From NCBI GenBank assembly GCA_030549335.1, contig CM060186.1, positions 19,893,189 to 19,957,188 on the forward strand: 64,000 bases of DNA, in the 5' to 3' direction. The notes under the pieces were generated by a model, which made no database searches, was not told the DNA's origin, and saw only the letters and a list, made by a program, of their open reading frames with translations. Below, piece by piece: positions 48,161-61,249 of this stretch (position 1 is its first letter; each line of letters opens with the position of its first letter). The position numbers were made by a program, and so were the translations under genes. The DNA comes from Pontederia crassipes. Taxonomy: Eukaryota > Streptophyta > Magnoliopsida > Commelinales > Pontederiaceae.

Positions 48161-49668
48161 GACAGACATACGACTTTTACATCATTCCATTCCAAATCTT
48201 TCATACATTGACATATTGAACACATACATGATTCCAAGCATCATATAGGACATTTCTAAGCATTCTTAGCATTTTAATCATGAATATCATAAGGTTCTCA
48301 CATGAAGCATCTAATCATGCTAACTAAGTTCATACATGTACATAAGCATAAAATCATTTCATTAGAGCTAGCATAAGCAACAATGAACATCATATTTCCA
48401 AACATGATTAGCATTAGAACATAAAGCTTCATAAACCTAACACATACAAGCACTAATATGCATAAGCCCTAATCATCCACTTCAAGAACACAAGTTGGTT
48501 CTTCATGCCCTAATCCATTCACACAATCATCATTAGGAAAGTGATTAAGGGTTTGGATCCCCTCAACATACACTCATTAACATTTACATTTACTTATTTA
48601 TATATCATGCTAGTTTAATAAGATTATACATGTCAATCTTTCAAGTTAAGTCTCACTTCTTATATTATGATTTCAATGTAGCATTTTCACAAATATTTTA
48701 TAGACATCGTGCATTCTATTCTAATCATATTAATACGAACAAGTAAAAGACATCATAATAAATTAAACATGGATAACAATGAACATTGTAATACTAAACA
48801 TGATTAATATTGAAATGATAATATTAATGAAATAAGAAGCATCTTAATGCAACCATGAACTTTCCCTAATCATGCATTAATAAGACCTAGTTTGGTCTTA
48901 AAATCCCTTAATCTATACAAACACACATCATTAAGGGGTGATTAGGTTTAGGATCCCCTCAAACATACCTTGATTAAGATTCCTTAAACCTAGCTTCCTT
49001 TCTTAATCCCTTGGTTCGGCTACAGTATAACTAGAGAGAGAGACTTAATGAGCTAACTTCATGTTAATCACTAAATGAAGAGAGAGACATGCTTACTGTA
49101 GCTACACTGTAGCTTGAGTGTTTGCCCTTCTTGCTGTTCGGGTGAGACTTAGAGAGTGAGAGAGAGAGCATGTCCTACCGTGAAGAGAAATGACCTCACT
49201 GTAGCTAGATGGACCTCCTCCCTTTGCTGGCCGGATGGAGCTCTAAGAGAGAGAGAGAGAGTGAGCTATGATGTGAGTGGAAAGTGAACCACTGTAGTAG
49301 AAATGGAAATGGCCGAATGGTTACTCCTCCTAATGGTTCACGGTAGCTAATGAATGTACTCACCAATTTCATCTTAGCTGCTGGATGTGATGGAGTAAGA
49401 GATGATTTACTGTAGCTCAAGTGGACCTTCTTTGATGCTGTCGAGTGAGAGGAAATGGAGAGAGTGAGAGGGAGAGTGTAGATGGAGTTCGCTATAGCTA
49501 TTAGGTGGTTTTTGTGAGTTGCTTTCGGCTGGGGTGGTGAAAAGCACCTTTTAGGGCACTGTAGCTCTACAGACGTGGCAATAGGTGGGCTTCTTGGGCC
49601 AAAGGCGCGTGGGCTTGGGTGCGGCTGGGCTGCAGCCTCTTTTTTTTATTTTATCTTAGGATATTACA

Positions 49669-49680
49669 ACCTACCCCCTT
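49669..49680 (-). other. Polypurine tract of the gag-only element
   Basis: The minus strand reads AAGGGGGTAGGT immediately before the LTR start TGTAATATCC. Just upstream, CAATTCAAGGACGAATTT resembles the end of gypsy pol (FKDEF...), showing that a pol end once lay here. Confidence 0.8.
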
Positions 49681-50552
49681 AAATAAAAATTCGTCCTTGA
49701 ATTGCGTAGAATCTTATATAATAGATCTCCTCATCCACGTTGTTCCATTTATCTTACATTCCTTCTATATACCGACGTGATCTCTCCATTTATGACCTCG
49801 AACGCGCATTCCTCGGTGGTTTCACTTCAACGGCCTTTGCATCTCATCTTCGCAAATCGATCGTCATCTCTTGCTATTCTATGACTTGCGTGGGAATCTC
49901 ACACTTCTAGGAAATCTCCAGAAATTGTGATCGTTCTTCAGCCACATTTTTGTTATGCAATTCTAATTATTAGTTTAACCTTAAATGAAATTCCTATCGT
50001 CCTTGTTACTTTATCCATTTTCAATTCTTCGTGCGTACTAACGTGGCCTTACTCGTGCGTCTTCAATAGCATCACTCAATAGTCTCTTGTTAGTAGTTCT
50101 TGGTCATGGTCCTAACTATGCCATCACATTGTCTCGTGTCTTAAAGATTTTAGTAGAATCTTGGATCCTTAGTCCACTTCATGAAATGAATATCGTCTGT
50201 GCGTCACGCTTTCGTTGCGCTACTCTGAACTCTAGCTTCATCCAAGTGTCAAATTTTCTGACTTAACACTTTACCATTTCATGTCATCTTCTAGGTCACG
50301 TAGGTCTACGTCAAACAATCTTAATTCCCTTCACTTTTTAACCCTCATTCGTATGACCTTGGTGGTTTTTTTTTAAGTTCATTCTTAAGAACAATGAGTG
50401 GTTTCTTATCATTAGAATATTCCTCAAAATATTCTTTCTAATATTCTAGGTGGTCTCTATATATACCATGCATACACATTATAATTTGTATGATTCATTA
50501 AAACGTTAAGCGACGATTACTTTGTGTCGTATACAAAACTTGGTGAGCTTTT
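49681..50552 (-). other. Internal region downstream of gag, pol deleted
   Basis: No RT, RNase H or integrase motif is visible on either strand. Only the last codons before the polypurine tract recall a gypsy polyprotein. The deletion that made the element gag-only must lie within this stretch or at its edge. Confidence 0.55.
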
Positions 50553-51449
50553 TCAACTTGCATGGCGTGAACCTGTCCCAACACTTTTTGGAGAATTGAC
50601 ATCTAGCTTCTCCGGGCAATTCTTTATATAGTGACCAATCTTGCCACGTCGCAAACATGCTCCAATCTTAAAACGACATTCGCCTAAATGAAACTTTCCA
50701 CAATGGCGGCATTGACTTTTGCTCCTATGTGATTCTCCCCTCTTAGAACTCACATAGGGTCCATTCCTTTGCTCCTTCCACTTTCCTTGCTTGGTCGTCT
50801 TCTTTGATGTGTTACCATTAGAAATTACAACTCCATCTTCGAGCTTCTTTTCTAGTTCCACAACTAACTCCAACGCTTCTTCCATTGTCTTAGGAGCTTG
50901 ACACAACATCCTAGCCTTCAATTCGGACTTAAGTCCTTGCACAAAGCGATGCACTCCAACCTTTTCCGTCTTGACCAAGGTGCAATATCTTTCGAGTTGA
51001 AAGTACTTGACCACGTAGTCGTCCACCGGCATATCACCTTGTTGGAGTTTAAGAAACTCCTCTTGTCTTTGCTCACTCATATTTTGTGGAAAGTATTGAT
51101 CCTTGAAATCCATCACGAACTTCCACCATGTCGGATTTTCCTCATTGGCATACTTAGACCTAAGGATAAAATCCCACCATTGCTTTGCTTTTCCTGTCAA
51201 GCTATGAGTGGCACAAGCCAATTTACTTTCCCTTGGACATTTCATCACCTTGAAGATATCCATGATGGCATCCAACCATGCCTCGGCTTCCTCCGGATCA
51301 TCAATGCCATTGAACATAGGAGGATTGAGGCTTAAAAACCTCGTCAAAAAATCTTGGCACAAGCCTTCATCACATTTCATAACTTGAGTCATGCCTTCTT
51401 CGTTGGATAATTCACATCCATCTATCATCATACAATAATCGTGCATCAA
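50553..51449 (-). CDS. Gypsy-type gag protein (298 aa), open, in the gag-only element
   Basis: A single uninterrupted frame. Retrotransposon gag core: NPPMFNGIDDPEEAEAWLDA, KLACATHSLTGKAKQWWDFI, FKDQYFPQNM, EFLKLQQGDMPVDDYVVKYF and RFVQGLKSELK; then a Lys-rich linker and two knuckle-like motifs, CRHCGKFHLGEC and CLRRGKIGHYIKNC. In the second, the second Cys is Arg, which should weaken zinc binding. Gag forms the particle that packages element RNA. The open frame in an element without pol suggests either a recent origin or selection for gag. The first Met (51449) is taken; Met at 51431 or 51392 would also work. Confidence 0.85.
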   Translation of the reverse strand: MMHDYCMMIDGCELSNEEGMTQVMKCDEGLCQDFLTRFLSLNPPMFNGIDDPEEAEAWLDAIMDIFKVMKCPRESKLACATHSLTGKAKQWWDFILRSKYANEENPTWWKFVMDFKDQYFPQNMSEQRQEEFLKLQQGDMPVDDYVVKYFQLERYCTLVKTEKVGVHRFVQGLKSELKARMLCQAPKTMEEALELVVELEKKLEDGVVISNGNTSKKTTKQGKWKEQRNGPYVSSKRGESHRSKSQCRHCGKFHLGECRFKIGACLRRGKIGHYIKNCPEKLDVNSPKSVGTGSRHAS

Positions 51450-51730
51450 CGTCTAACTTTACATAATTAAAATAAAACACATACCTTTAGGTTCGGTGGC
51501 ACCTCATGACGATTGCACATGGACTTCATACTTAGACATTACACTTAGACATTTTAGCCAACATATGGCTTGTACATCCTAAGACCTAAGACATGGATCA
51601 AGTCTTTAACTTACATCTACTATAGTATATATCATATAAGAGCTCAACCATGCCTCTTAACTTCTAGAACTTAAAATACTCAAGCCAAAACTATGGCTTA
51701 CATGTTCTAAAACCTATACATACGAGCCAA

Positions 51731-51747
51731 ACTATGGCTCTGATACT
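51731..51747 (-). other. Primer-binding site of the gag-only element
   Basis: The minus strand reads AGTATCAGAGCCATAGT a few bases after the LTR end; this corresponds to the tRNA-iMet type TGGTATCAGAGCC with one mismatch. It fixes the orientation of the element as minus. Confidence 0.75.
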
Positions 51748-51750
51748 AAC

Positions 51751-54700
51751 TATAACACCCCCAAAATTCGGCCCTAATTTTTAAATTTTTGGCGAACCCT
51801 GGATGGCATTATATCGACCTTAACTTTGACCTAATTTCATAAAACTTGCAGCGGAAACATAATATATTAACTTAAAATATTAATCATCAATAACAGCGGA
51901 AGACTTTATGGATAATTAAAATAAAAACCTAAGATAACATAATCTGGCCCATGGGCCTAGTAGGCTCTAACGTATAACCAACAATGGGTTCTTACAACAT
52001 AATGAGTTCAAGTAAATTACATGACACCATAAGGTCCATAAGCCATACATAACAGACTCTTACAAGAGTTCAACATATGACATAACATAAGAAAGATAAC
52101 TTGGGCCATAGCTCGACTTGTCCATGTGCAATGTCTTCGTCAAGAGGTCCTCACCGCCGAACCTAAGCCCCATCCATACCTGTACGGATCCATGTGGTGC
52201 AGGAGATTTCTCCCGTTAAAGTATGTTGAGGCCCATGCATGCTATGACCTTATAACATAATCTCTATATGTCATGACATATGCATATCATCATCATGGAA
52301 CATAAATCATATGCATGCTATGAGCTACCTATGCATACTACATGATATGTGATCATATCATCATGACAATATAAGATAACAAGTAATATCATAATCTTTA
52401 AGCCGTGCATATCATAACTTATCATCATGCTAATGCATATCATAATCTTATCTTACTTTACTTTAGCATCTTTCATCACGTCATGATATGATGTGACAAG
52501 TGGACATTTACATGACATCCTCATAGGTGCATACTTCATCATACTTCTTTAACATCTTTACTTTATGTCCCAAGTCATTCATCATTCATCTTTTCATCTT
52601 TCATCTTTACTTAGATACTTTCTTATCTTGTTTGATTGGGAAGACCATGTTGAAGCTCAAGGGAAAAATGGCTAGCTAGATCAATACATTGGGGTCGCGG
52701 GAAGCCAATAGAGACGCCACACTAGGGGTGGAACTCGCCTCCTGGGCCGCGGATGCCTAATTGAAACGCCACACTAGGAGTGGAACTCGCCTCACTTATG
52801 GAAACGTCACACTAGAGGTGGAACTCGTTTTTCCGAGAAATGCCGCCACTAGGGGCGAAACCCATTTCCCCTTTTCTTGATTGCAACAAGTCACCTTCAC
52901 GCCAATCCATCTTTTACTTGTTTTCATCAATACATACAATCATTCATACATGTTGCATGTTTTAATCCTATTTAAGATCATATATACTTCAAATCATTCT
53001 ATATGTGGTCCTTCAATCATAGCCAATCAACTTCTAGAACGGGCGACCATTTTGGATAACGGTTGACCATTGAAAGGGTATCGATCGACCGGTTGACTTA
53101 TCGGTCGACCGTTATGGTCCATTCGGACGACCGAAATCAGACTTCGGTTCGTCCGCTAATCACCGAATGTGACACTCTTTTATATCGAATGATCGTTATT
53201 AAATCGGTCGACCGCTCATGGGTCCTTCGGATGACCGAAAAGGGATTTCAGTTCGATCGCTAATCACAGAATGTGACCTTCTTCTAAATCGGACGACCGC
53301 TGGATAATCGGTCGACCGATGCTGGTCCTCTCGGACGTCCGAAAATGGATTTCGGATCGTCCGCTAATCACAGAATGCGTCGAACGTTTCGACGACACGT
53401 ATCGGACGATCGTTGTTACATCGGTCGACCATTACATTGCTATCGAGCGACCGAGACAGGGTGTTTGGTCGACCGCTATTCACAGAATGTTCTGACCCTT
53501 CTAAAACGGGCGACCATTATATAATCGATCGACCGTTGGATAGAGTTTTATACTATGATGGTCTCCAGAACGGTCGATCGATATATTATCGGTCGCCCGT
53601 TCTGGGCCGACAGACATACGACTTTTACATCATTCCATTCCAAATCTTTCATACATTGACATATTGAACACATACATGATTCCAAGCATCATATAGGACA
53701 TTTCTAAGCATTCTTAGCATTTTAATCATGAATATCATAAGGTTCTCACATGAAGCATCTAATCATGCTAACTAAGTTCATACATGTACATAAGCATAAA
53801 ATCATTTCATTAGAGCTAGCATAAGCAACAATGAACATCATATTTCCAAACATGATTAGCATTAGAACATAAAGCTTCATAAACCTAACACATACAAGCA
53901 CTAATATGCATAAGCCCTAATCATCCACTTCAAGAACACAAGTTGGTTCTTCATGCCCTAATCCATTCACACAATCATCATTAGGAAAGTGATTAAGGGT
54001 TTGGATCCCCTCAACATACACTCATTAACATTTACATTTACTTATTTATATATCATGCTAGTTTAATAAGATTATACATGTCAATCTTTCAAGTTAAGTC
54101 TCACTTCTTATATTATGATTTCAATGTAGCATTTTCACAAATATTTTATAGACATCGTGCATTCTATTCTAATCATATTAATACGAACAAGTAAAAGACA
54201 TCATAATAAATTAAACATGGATAACAATGAACATTGTAATACTAAACATGATTAATATTGAAATGATAATATTAATGAAATAAGAAGCATCTTAATGCAA
54301 CCATGAACTTTCCCTAATCATGCATTAATAAGACCTAGTTTGGTCTTAAAATCTCTTAATCTATACAAACACACATCATTAAGGAGTGATTAGGTTTAGG
54401 ATCCCCTCAAACATGCCTTGATTAGGATTCCTTAAACCTAGCTTCCTTTCTTAATCCCTTAGTTCGGCTACAGTATAACTAGAGAGAGAGACTTAATGAG
54501 CTAACTTCATGTTAATCACTAAATGAAGAGAGAGACATGCTTACTGTAGCTACACTGTAGCTTGAGTGTTTGCCCTTCTTGCTGTTCGGGTGAGACTTAG
54601 AGAGTGAGAGAGAGAGCATGTCCTACCGTGAAGAGAAATGACCTCACTGTAGCTAGATGGACCTCCTCCCTTTGCTGGCCGGATGGAGCTCTAAGAGAGA

Positions 54701-55107
54701 GAGAGAGAGTGAGCTATGATGTGAGTGGAAAGTGAACCACTGTAGTAGAAATGGAAATGGCCGAATGGTTACTCCTAATGGTTCACGGTAGCTAATGAAT
54801 GTACTCACCAATTTCATCTTAGCTGCTGGATGTGATGGAGTAAGAGATGATTTACTGTAGCTCAAGTGGACCTTCTTTGATGCTGTCGAGTGAGAGGAAA
54901 TGGAGAGAGTGAGAGGGAGTGTAGATGGAGTTCGCTATAGCTATTAGGTGGTTTTTGTGAGTCGGCTGGGGTGGTGAAAAGCACCTTTTAGGGCACTGTA
55001 GCTCTACAGACTTGTGGCAATAGGTGGGCTTCTTGGGCCAAAGGCGCGTGGGCTTGGGTGCGGCTGGACTGCAGCCTCTTTTTTTAATTTTATCTTAGGA
55101 TATTACA
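51751..55107 (-). repeat. 5' LTR of the gag-only element
   Basis: Collinear with 46312-49668. I find no difference between about 52598 and 54353 and their partners 47150-48905, but many differences in the 850 bp before and some in the 760 bp after (including 3- to 9-bp indels). Confidence 0.9.
53031..53608. repeat. Tandem array with TCGGTCGACCG motifs, second LTR
   Basis: Same units as 47583-48160; identical as far as I can read. Confidence 0.75.
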
Positions 55108-56830
<1,723 letters not shown>

Positions 56831-57547
56831 CTGCCCAAAGAATTAAGAGTATTAAAACTTTCACAAAAGGGATTCATCAAACTCTATAACAATAAAGATC
56901 ATCTTAGAAGGAATTTATTTATGCAACACAGTACAGGTACGCGTATGGTGAGCATGCCTACGTGGCCAATACACATAGATGCATAATAATATTAAAATAA
57001 TATATTAGTCGAAGGAAGGGGTACGCAACTGGGTATGTGAGGGTGGAAGGAGCAGAAAAAGAAATTGGAAAGATGGCATGAGCAGCATTTGCTGAAACAG
57101 CAAGGAAAGAAAAAAAAAACAGTGACGCTGGTGAAGAAAAGGCAGTCAAAAAATAATACACATAAGTTGAAGTTTTTAATTACATCCATATACATTACAG
57201 ATTAAAATTTAAAGCTTATAATTAACAGGGTTGCGTTAACCTTTTTCTTTCTAGACTGGAAGTACCGTTTTAATTTTAAAGTTACAAAGCCTACTAAGAA
57301 GCCACTCACTTCTACCATTTACTTTCTTAAGAAAAATAAAGAAGATGAAAGGCTTTTCTAAAATAAATGACTAATGAACTTTAGGTTTAAATATTACTGT
57401 ACTCGTACCCTACATTTTAAAAATTGCCATACCTCATACATGTACCCGTAACAGGTACCATACCCGTGCAACATATTATCTGGTACATCAATGCTACATT
57501 TTAGATCAATTCATATGTGTACACAATGAAAAATAAATTGGCACATG

Positions 57548-57748
57548 TGTTGGATAAATGACCGTTATGGTCATTAAGAAAAAAATATAATTATAATAAT
57601 AATGGAGCCATTAAAGATCATAACGTGGTAGGGGGACGGACGATAGCGGACATACACGTCGGTATAGCTCGATGTCAAGCAGGATGATGCTACGTCCGGA
57701 TGATCCCAAATATTTTTCACCAATTTTTTCCTTCGTTGGTATCAGAGC
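57548..57748 (+). mobile_element. Short LTR remnant followed by a primer-binding site
   Basis: TGTTGGATAAATGACCGTTA looks like an LTR start, and TTGGTATCAGAGC at 57736-57748 is a good tRNA-iMet primer site, so about 185 bp between them is probably an LTR (its end lacks the usual CA). It begins where intron similarity to gene 1 stops. No second LTR was recognised; the complete CACTA element is inserted about 80 bp past the primer site. Confidence 0.5.
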
Positions 57749-57929
57749 TACCGGTCGAATCTTTGACTGTCACGCCCTCTTTTCTCGTTGGTCGTTTCTA
57801 AGGAACTACGAAGGCCAAGCGTTGACACTACAAGAAAATCGCGATTTTCCGACGGATAATTTTCGACAGTTCTAAATCCGACGGATTTTTCGATGGTTTC
57901 GTTTCCGACGGTTATGACCGTCGGAAATA

Positions 57930-58430
57930 ATTTATATTATTATTTAATTTTTCGACGATTAGGAACGTCGATATTTTTTACGGATATCCATCCGTCTTAA
58001 TTTCCGACGACTTTTCCGACGGTTACGACCGTCGAAAAAAAAAATTAAATTATATATTTTTAATATTATTATTAAATTTTTTCGACGGATTTTCCGATGA
58101 TCACGACCGTCGGAAATAAAAAAAATTAATTATATAATTTATTATATTATTATTTAATTTTTTGACGATTAGGAACGTCGATATTTTCGACGGATATCCA
58201 TCCGTCGCAATTTTCGACGACTTTTCCGACGGTTACGACCGTCGGAAATAAAAAAATTAAATTATATATTTTTAATATTATTATTAAATGTTTTCGACGG
58301 ATTTTCCGACGGTCACGACCGTCAGAAATTAAAAAATTAATTACACAATTTATTATATTATTATTTAATTTTTCGACGATTAGGAACGTCGATATTTCCG
58401 ACGGATATCCATCCGTCGCAAAATCTGCCG
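57930..58430. repeat. Sub-terminal tandem repeats in the CACTA element, about 190-bp unit
   Basis: TTTTCGACGATTAGGAACGT... with GGATATCCATCCGTC, GACGACTTTTCCGACGG and ACGACCGTCGGAAAT recurs about two and a half times, separated by AATTATATAATTTATTAT-type spacers. Confidence 0.75.
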
Positions 58431-58929
58431 CAATTTTCGAAGGTCATAACCGTCGGTAAATGTATAATAATATCATATATAAGAGTATTTTATTAATATA
58501 ACTAGCGACGGTCCAAACCGTCGTAATTACCGACGGTTCAAATCGTCGGTAAAATAAAAAATAAATATTATATATAACTAAATAAAATAAAAATATTTAT
58601 TATTTACGTTTTTGACGATCGAAACCGTCGGTAATTAAAATTTCGTTATCCCGCTTTTTTTCCCTTTTTCCGCTTTCTTTCCACTTTTTTCCTTTATATA
58701 TTTTCCCTCCTCCCTCTTCTCTCTCCCTCCTCCCTCCACTCCTCTCTCTCCCTCCTCTCCTCTCTCCCTCTCCCGGCCGCGAGCACCGGATCGGCCTCTC
58801 CCGCGCACCGGACGCCGGCGACCCTCCCACGCCGGACGCCGACGACCCTCTCCCGCACCGGCGACCCTCTTCCGCGCCGGCATATCTCTCTCCTGCTCCG
58901 CGCCGACATCTCTCTCTGCTGTCGGCCGG

Positions 58930-59155
58930 ATCCGGCCGTGGCCGTTCGGATCCGGCCGCCAGGCTGCCGGATCCGGTCTTCAGCGGCCGGTTCCGGCCTC
59001 CAGCGCCCAGATCCGGCCGCCTGGCGCCCGGATCCGGCCGCCTGTCGCCGGATCCGGCTTCCTAGCGTCGGATCCGGCCTCCTGGCACCGGATCCGGCCG
59101 CCTGCCGCCGGATCCGGCCTCCTGGCGGCGGATCCGACCTCCTGGCGCAGGATCT
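58930..59155. repeat. GC-rich GGATCCGGCC minisatellite inside the CACTA element
   Basis: About twelve units of CGGATCCGGCC(G/T)CC(T/A)GGC-like sequence, 15-20 bp each. It opens Arg/Pro/Gly-rich frames on both strands (for example 58938-59783), which reflect the repeat and not a protein. Confidence 0.8.
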
Positions 59156-59649
59156 GGTTAAAAAATTATTTGCGACGATTGCGACCGTCAAAAGATCGAC
59201 GGTTGCGACGACCGTCCAAAGTTTCGACAGTTGGGACCGTCGAAAAGTTGCGACGGTTCGGACCGCCGGCCTTTTCCGACGGTTGCAACCGTTGGAAATT
59301 TCGACGGCTCGGACCGCCGGCCTTTTTCGGCGGTTGCAACCGTCGGAAATATCGACGGTTCAGACCGTCGGCCTTTTCCAGTGGTTGCAACCGTCGGAAA
59401 TATCGACGGTTCGAACCGCCGAGGACTTTTCCGGCGGTTGCAACCGCCGGAAAATTTCGACGGGTCGAACCGCCGGGGACTGTTCCGACGGCCAGTACTG
59501 TCGATATAGTCGACGAATTTTTTTCAACCGTCGTAAATCCGTTTGCGACGAGCGTTTTTCCGATGGATCGATTCCGACTGAAAAACCGTCGGTAAATGCG
59601 TTACCGACGGTTCGGATCGTCGGTAATCCGCGTTTTTCTAGTAGTGTGA

Positions 59650-61240
59650 GATCATCAGCACCTCCTTCTTTAGCTGTGAAAATTCTTGTACGCGAACTGT
59701 TCATGGGCATCACAATTTGGATTTACATCGCATTGCATATTTTTTCCTTGGTGTTGACTCCGCAAGTCGATCAAACGCCATGATATTATATGACGATCCT
59801 TTAATAGTTCTTTTCTTCCTTTTCTTTTGGGCGAATCAGGTACGCAATCTCCTTCAAAAGCTGTTTTTGAATGAATATTTCGATTAAAAGCGAACAAGAT
59901 TATCATAGTAATAATTCTCTTAGAATATATGAGATCAAATTTTACCAAAGAAAATGATAGGTGAGATCAAGTGCTAACATCTATCGAAATCATTTTTTTA
60001 TTAGGAAGTTCCATCCGCTGTCGTCAATTTCTGATTGATTACTGCTTAAGGCAATTTGCAGTCGATTATTTTTATGTATTTAGTAACTGTCATGTATCGC
60101 CTGTATGTTACCATAAGCTCATGCGTTTACGTTTCACTATATATCCAATTTATTTTAGGCCGTTGACCTACAGAAAGTTTATTTTTAAATTACCATATGC
60201 TTAGGAGATAAGCAACCTCGGTCTATATTTATTGATTTGGTAATTTTGACAGATTGTCATCATTATGAATTATTCTGGTATAATTTTTTTTATGCTGGTA
60301 TAAAAGGAAACTATAATGGTGTTAGGCCATTATATCTGTCATTACAAATTACTGATTGTCATTCGTTACCGGCATCGTTAGTTATTGCTATCAATTAGGA
60401 AACTATATTACCACTTTATTCCATTGAGAACGTTTGTATTTAATTTTATAGCTGCACACCATTTTTTTTAATTACGGTAACTGTCACCCTTTGCCACAAA
60501 CCAGAATTTATCTCTTTATTATTATTGTGCACAATAAGAACAAAATTAATTGTTAAAGCCCATCTAACCATTTCTCCTATTTTCCTTAGTCCAATTTTTT
60601 ATTATAAAAAAAAGGGGAAGGAATTAATATATATATAAATTACGAAAGTATTGTTTTTTTGATATTTTTGGTATTACTAAAATATTATTCTCTGAAACTT
60701 TAGTAAGTGTAACATACAAAATATAATATTTCATGAATCGATATATGTATATATATATATATATATATATTCTCTTTTTTTCTTAAATACATGAAGTTAA
60801 AATTTTATATCTAGTATAGAATTTTTGTTCAGAATTTTTTGGCAACATTTTATAATTTATATATTCGACTTAAAATATAATGTTACATTCTAATATAAAT
60901 ATTTTTATGAAAGTTGTTCACATTAGAAGTTACTGAAGTTAATATCAGTAAATTAATATATTTATATATTGCTGAGTATTTTTTTTATTAAAATTACTTA
61001 TCTTATTTTTAGGTGAATAATATAAAATAACACTTTATTTATGGTATACATACACAAAATAAATTTTATCACATGATGCTATACTTAGAGTAAATCTAAG
61101 TATGTATTCCTGATAATGAATTAAAACTTATCAACTTTTTATGTTCAAAACAATTCAATGGATTGATAGCTTTTGTATTTATAAAGCTGATATCAATCAA
61201 TGTCATTCATTTTGATGCTCTAAAATTTTTCGAACAGTGG
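59650..61240. other. AT-rich DNA, no gene recognised
   Basis: The first 130 bp (GATCATCAGCACCTCC onward) continue the text interrupted by the CACTA element. A (TA)n microsatellite lies at 60737-60770. Nothing else is recognised. Confidence 0.5.
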
Positions 61241-61249
61241 GAGCAAAAT

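Larger units (their letters stand above)
46312..49668 (-). repeat. 3' LTR of the gag-only element
   Basis: Plus-strand text starts TATAACGCCCCCAAAATTTG and ends CTTAGGATATTACA. It contains a short ACGCCACACTAGG(G/A)GTGG minisatellite (47262-47415), a GGTCGACC-rich array (47583-48160), CTGTAGCT runs (49080-49210) and GA-rich microsatellites (49240-49262). Small open frames in it are not coding; each recurs in the other LTR. Confidence 0.9.
46312..55107 (-). mobile_element. Gag-only LTR retrotransposon (TR-GAG/LARD-like) in the kinase exon of S-RLK locus 2
   Basis: LTRs at 46312-49668 and 51751-55107 (3357 bp each) flank only 2082 bp of internal sequence, which carries a gag gene on the minus strand and no pol. 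The 5-bp duplication AGATT (46307-46311 and 55108-55112) is exact. In element orientation the LTRs start TG and end TA. Primer site and polypurine tract are both in the expected places, so it could have been moved by enzymes of an autonomous relative. The lack of pol makes it non-autonomous. By eye most differences between the LTRs lie near their ends. Confidence 0.9.
57826..59646. mobile_element. CACTA (En/Spm) non-autonomous transposon, complete ends
   Basis: The left end is CACTACAAGAAAATCGCGAT and the right end is the inverse, GCGTTTTTCTAGTAGTG. The 3-bp duplication TGA is exact (57823-57825 and 59647-59649). Sub-terminal arrays of TTCCGACGG / CCGTCGGAA in both orientations fill 57840-58640 and 59160-59640. 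The middle (58680-59160) is pyrimidine-rich, then strongly GC-rich. No transposase motif. At 1821 bp it is a deletion derivative. Confidence 0.9.

Noticed and set aside
47433..48219. Three open frames (61, 66 and 84 codons) and their copies at 52881-53667
   Set aside because: They lie in the LTR tandem array, carry no domain, and are identical only because the LTR cores are identical.
58938..59783. 281-codon open frame as a gene
   Set aside because: It is made of GGATCCGGCC and CGACGGTT repeats inside the CACTA element; frames are open on both strands and no domain is seen.
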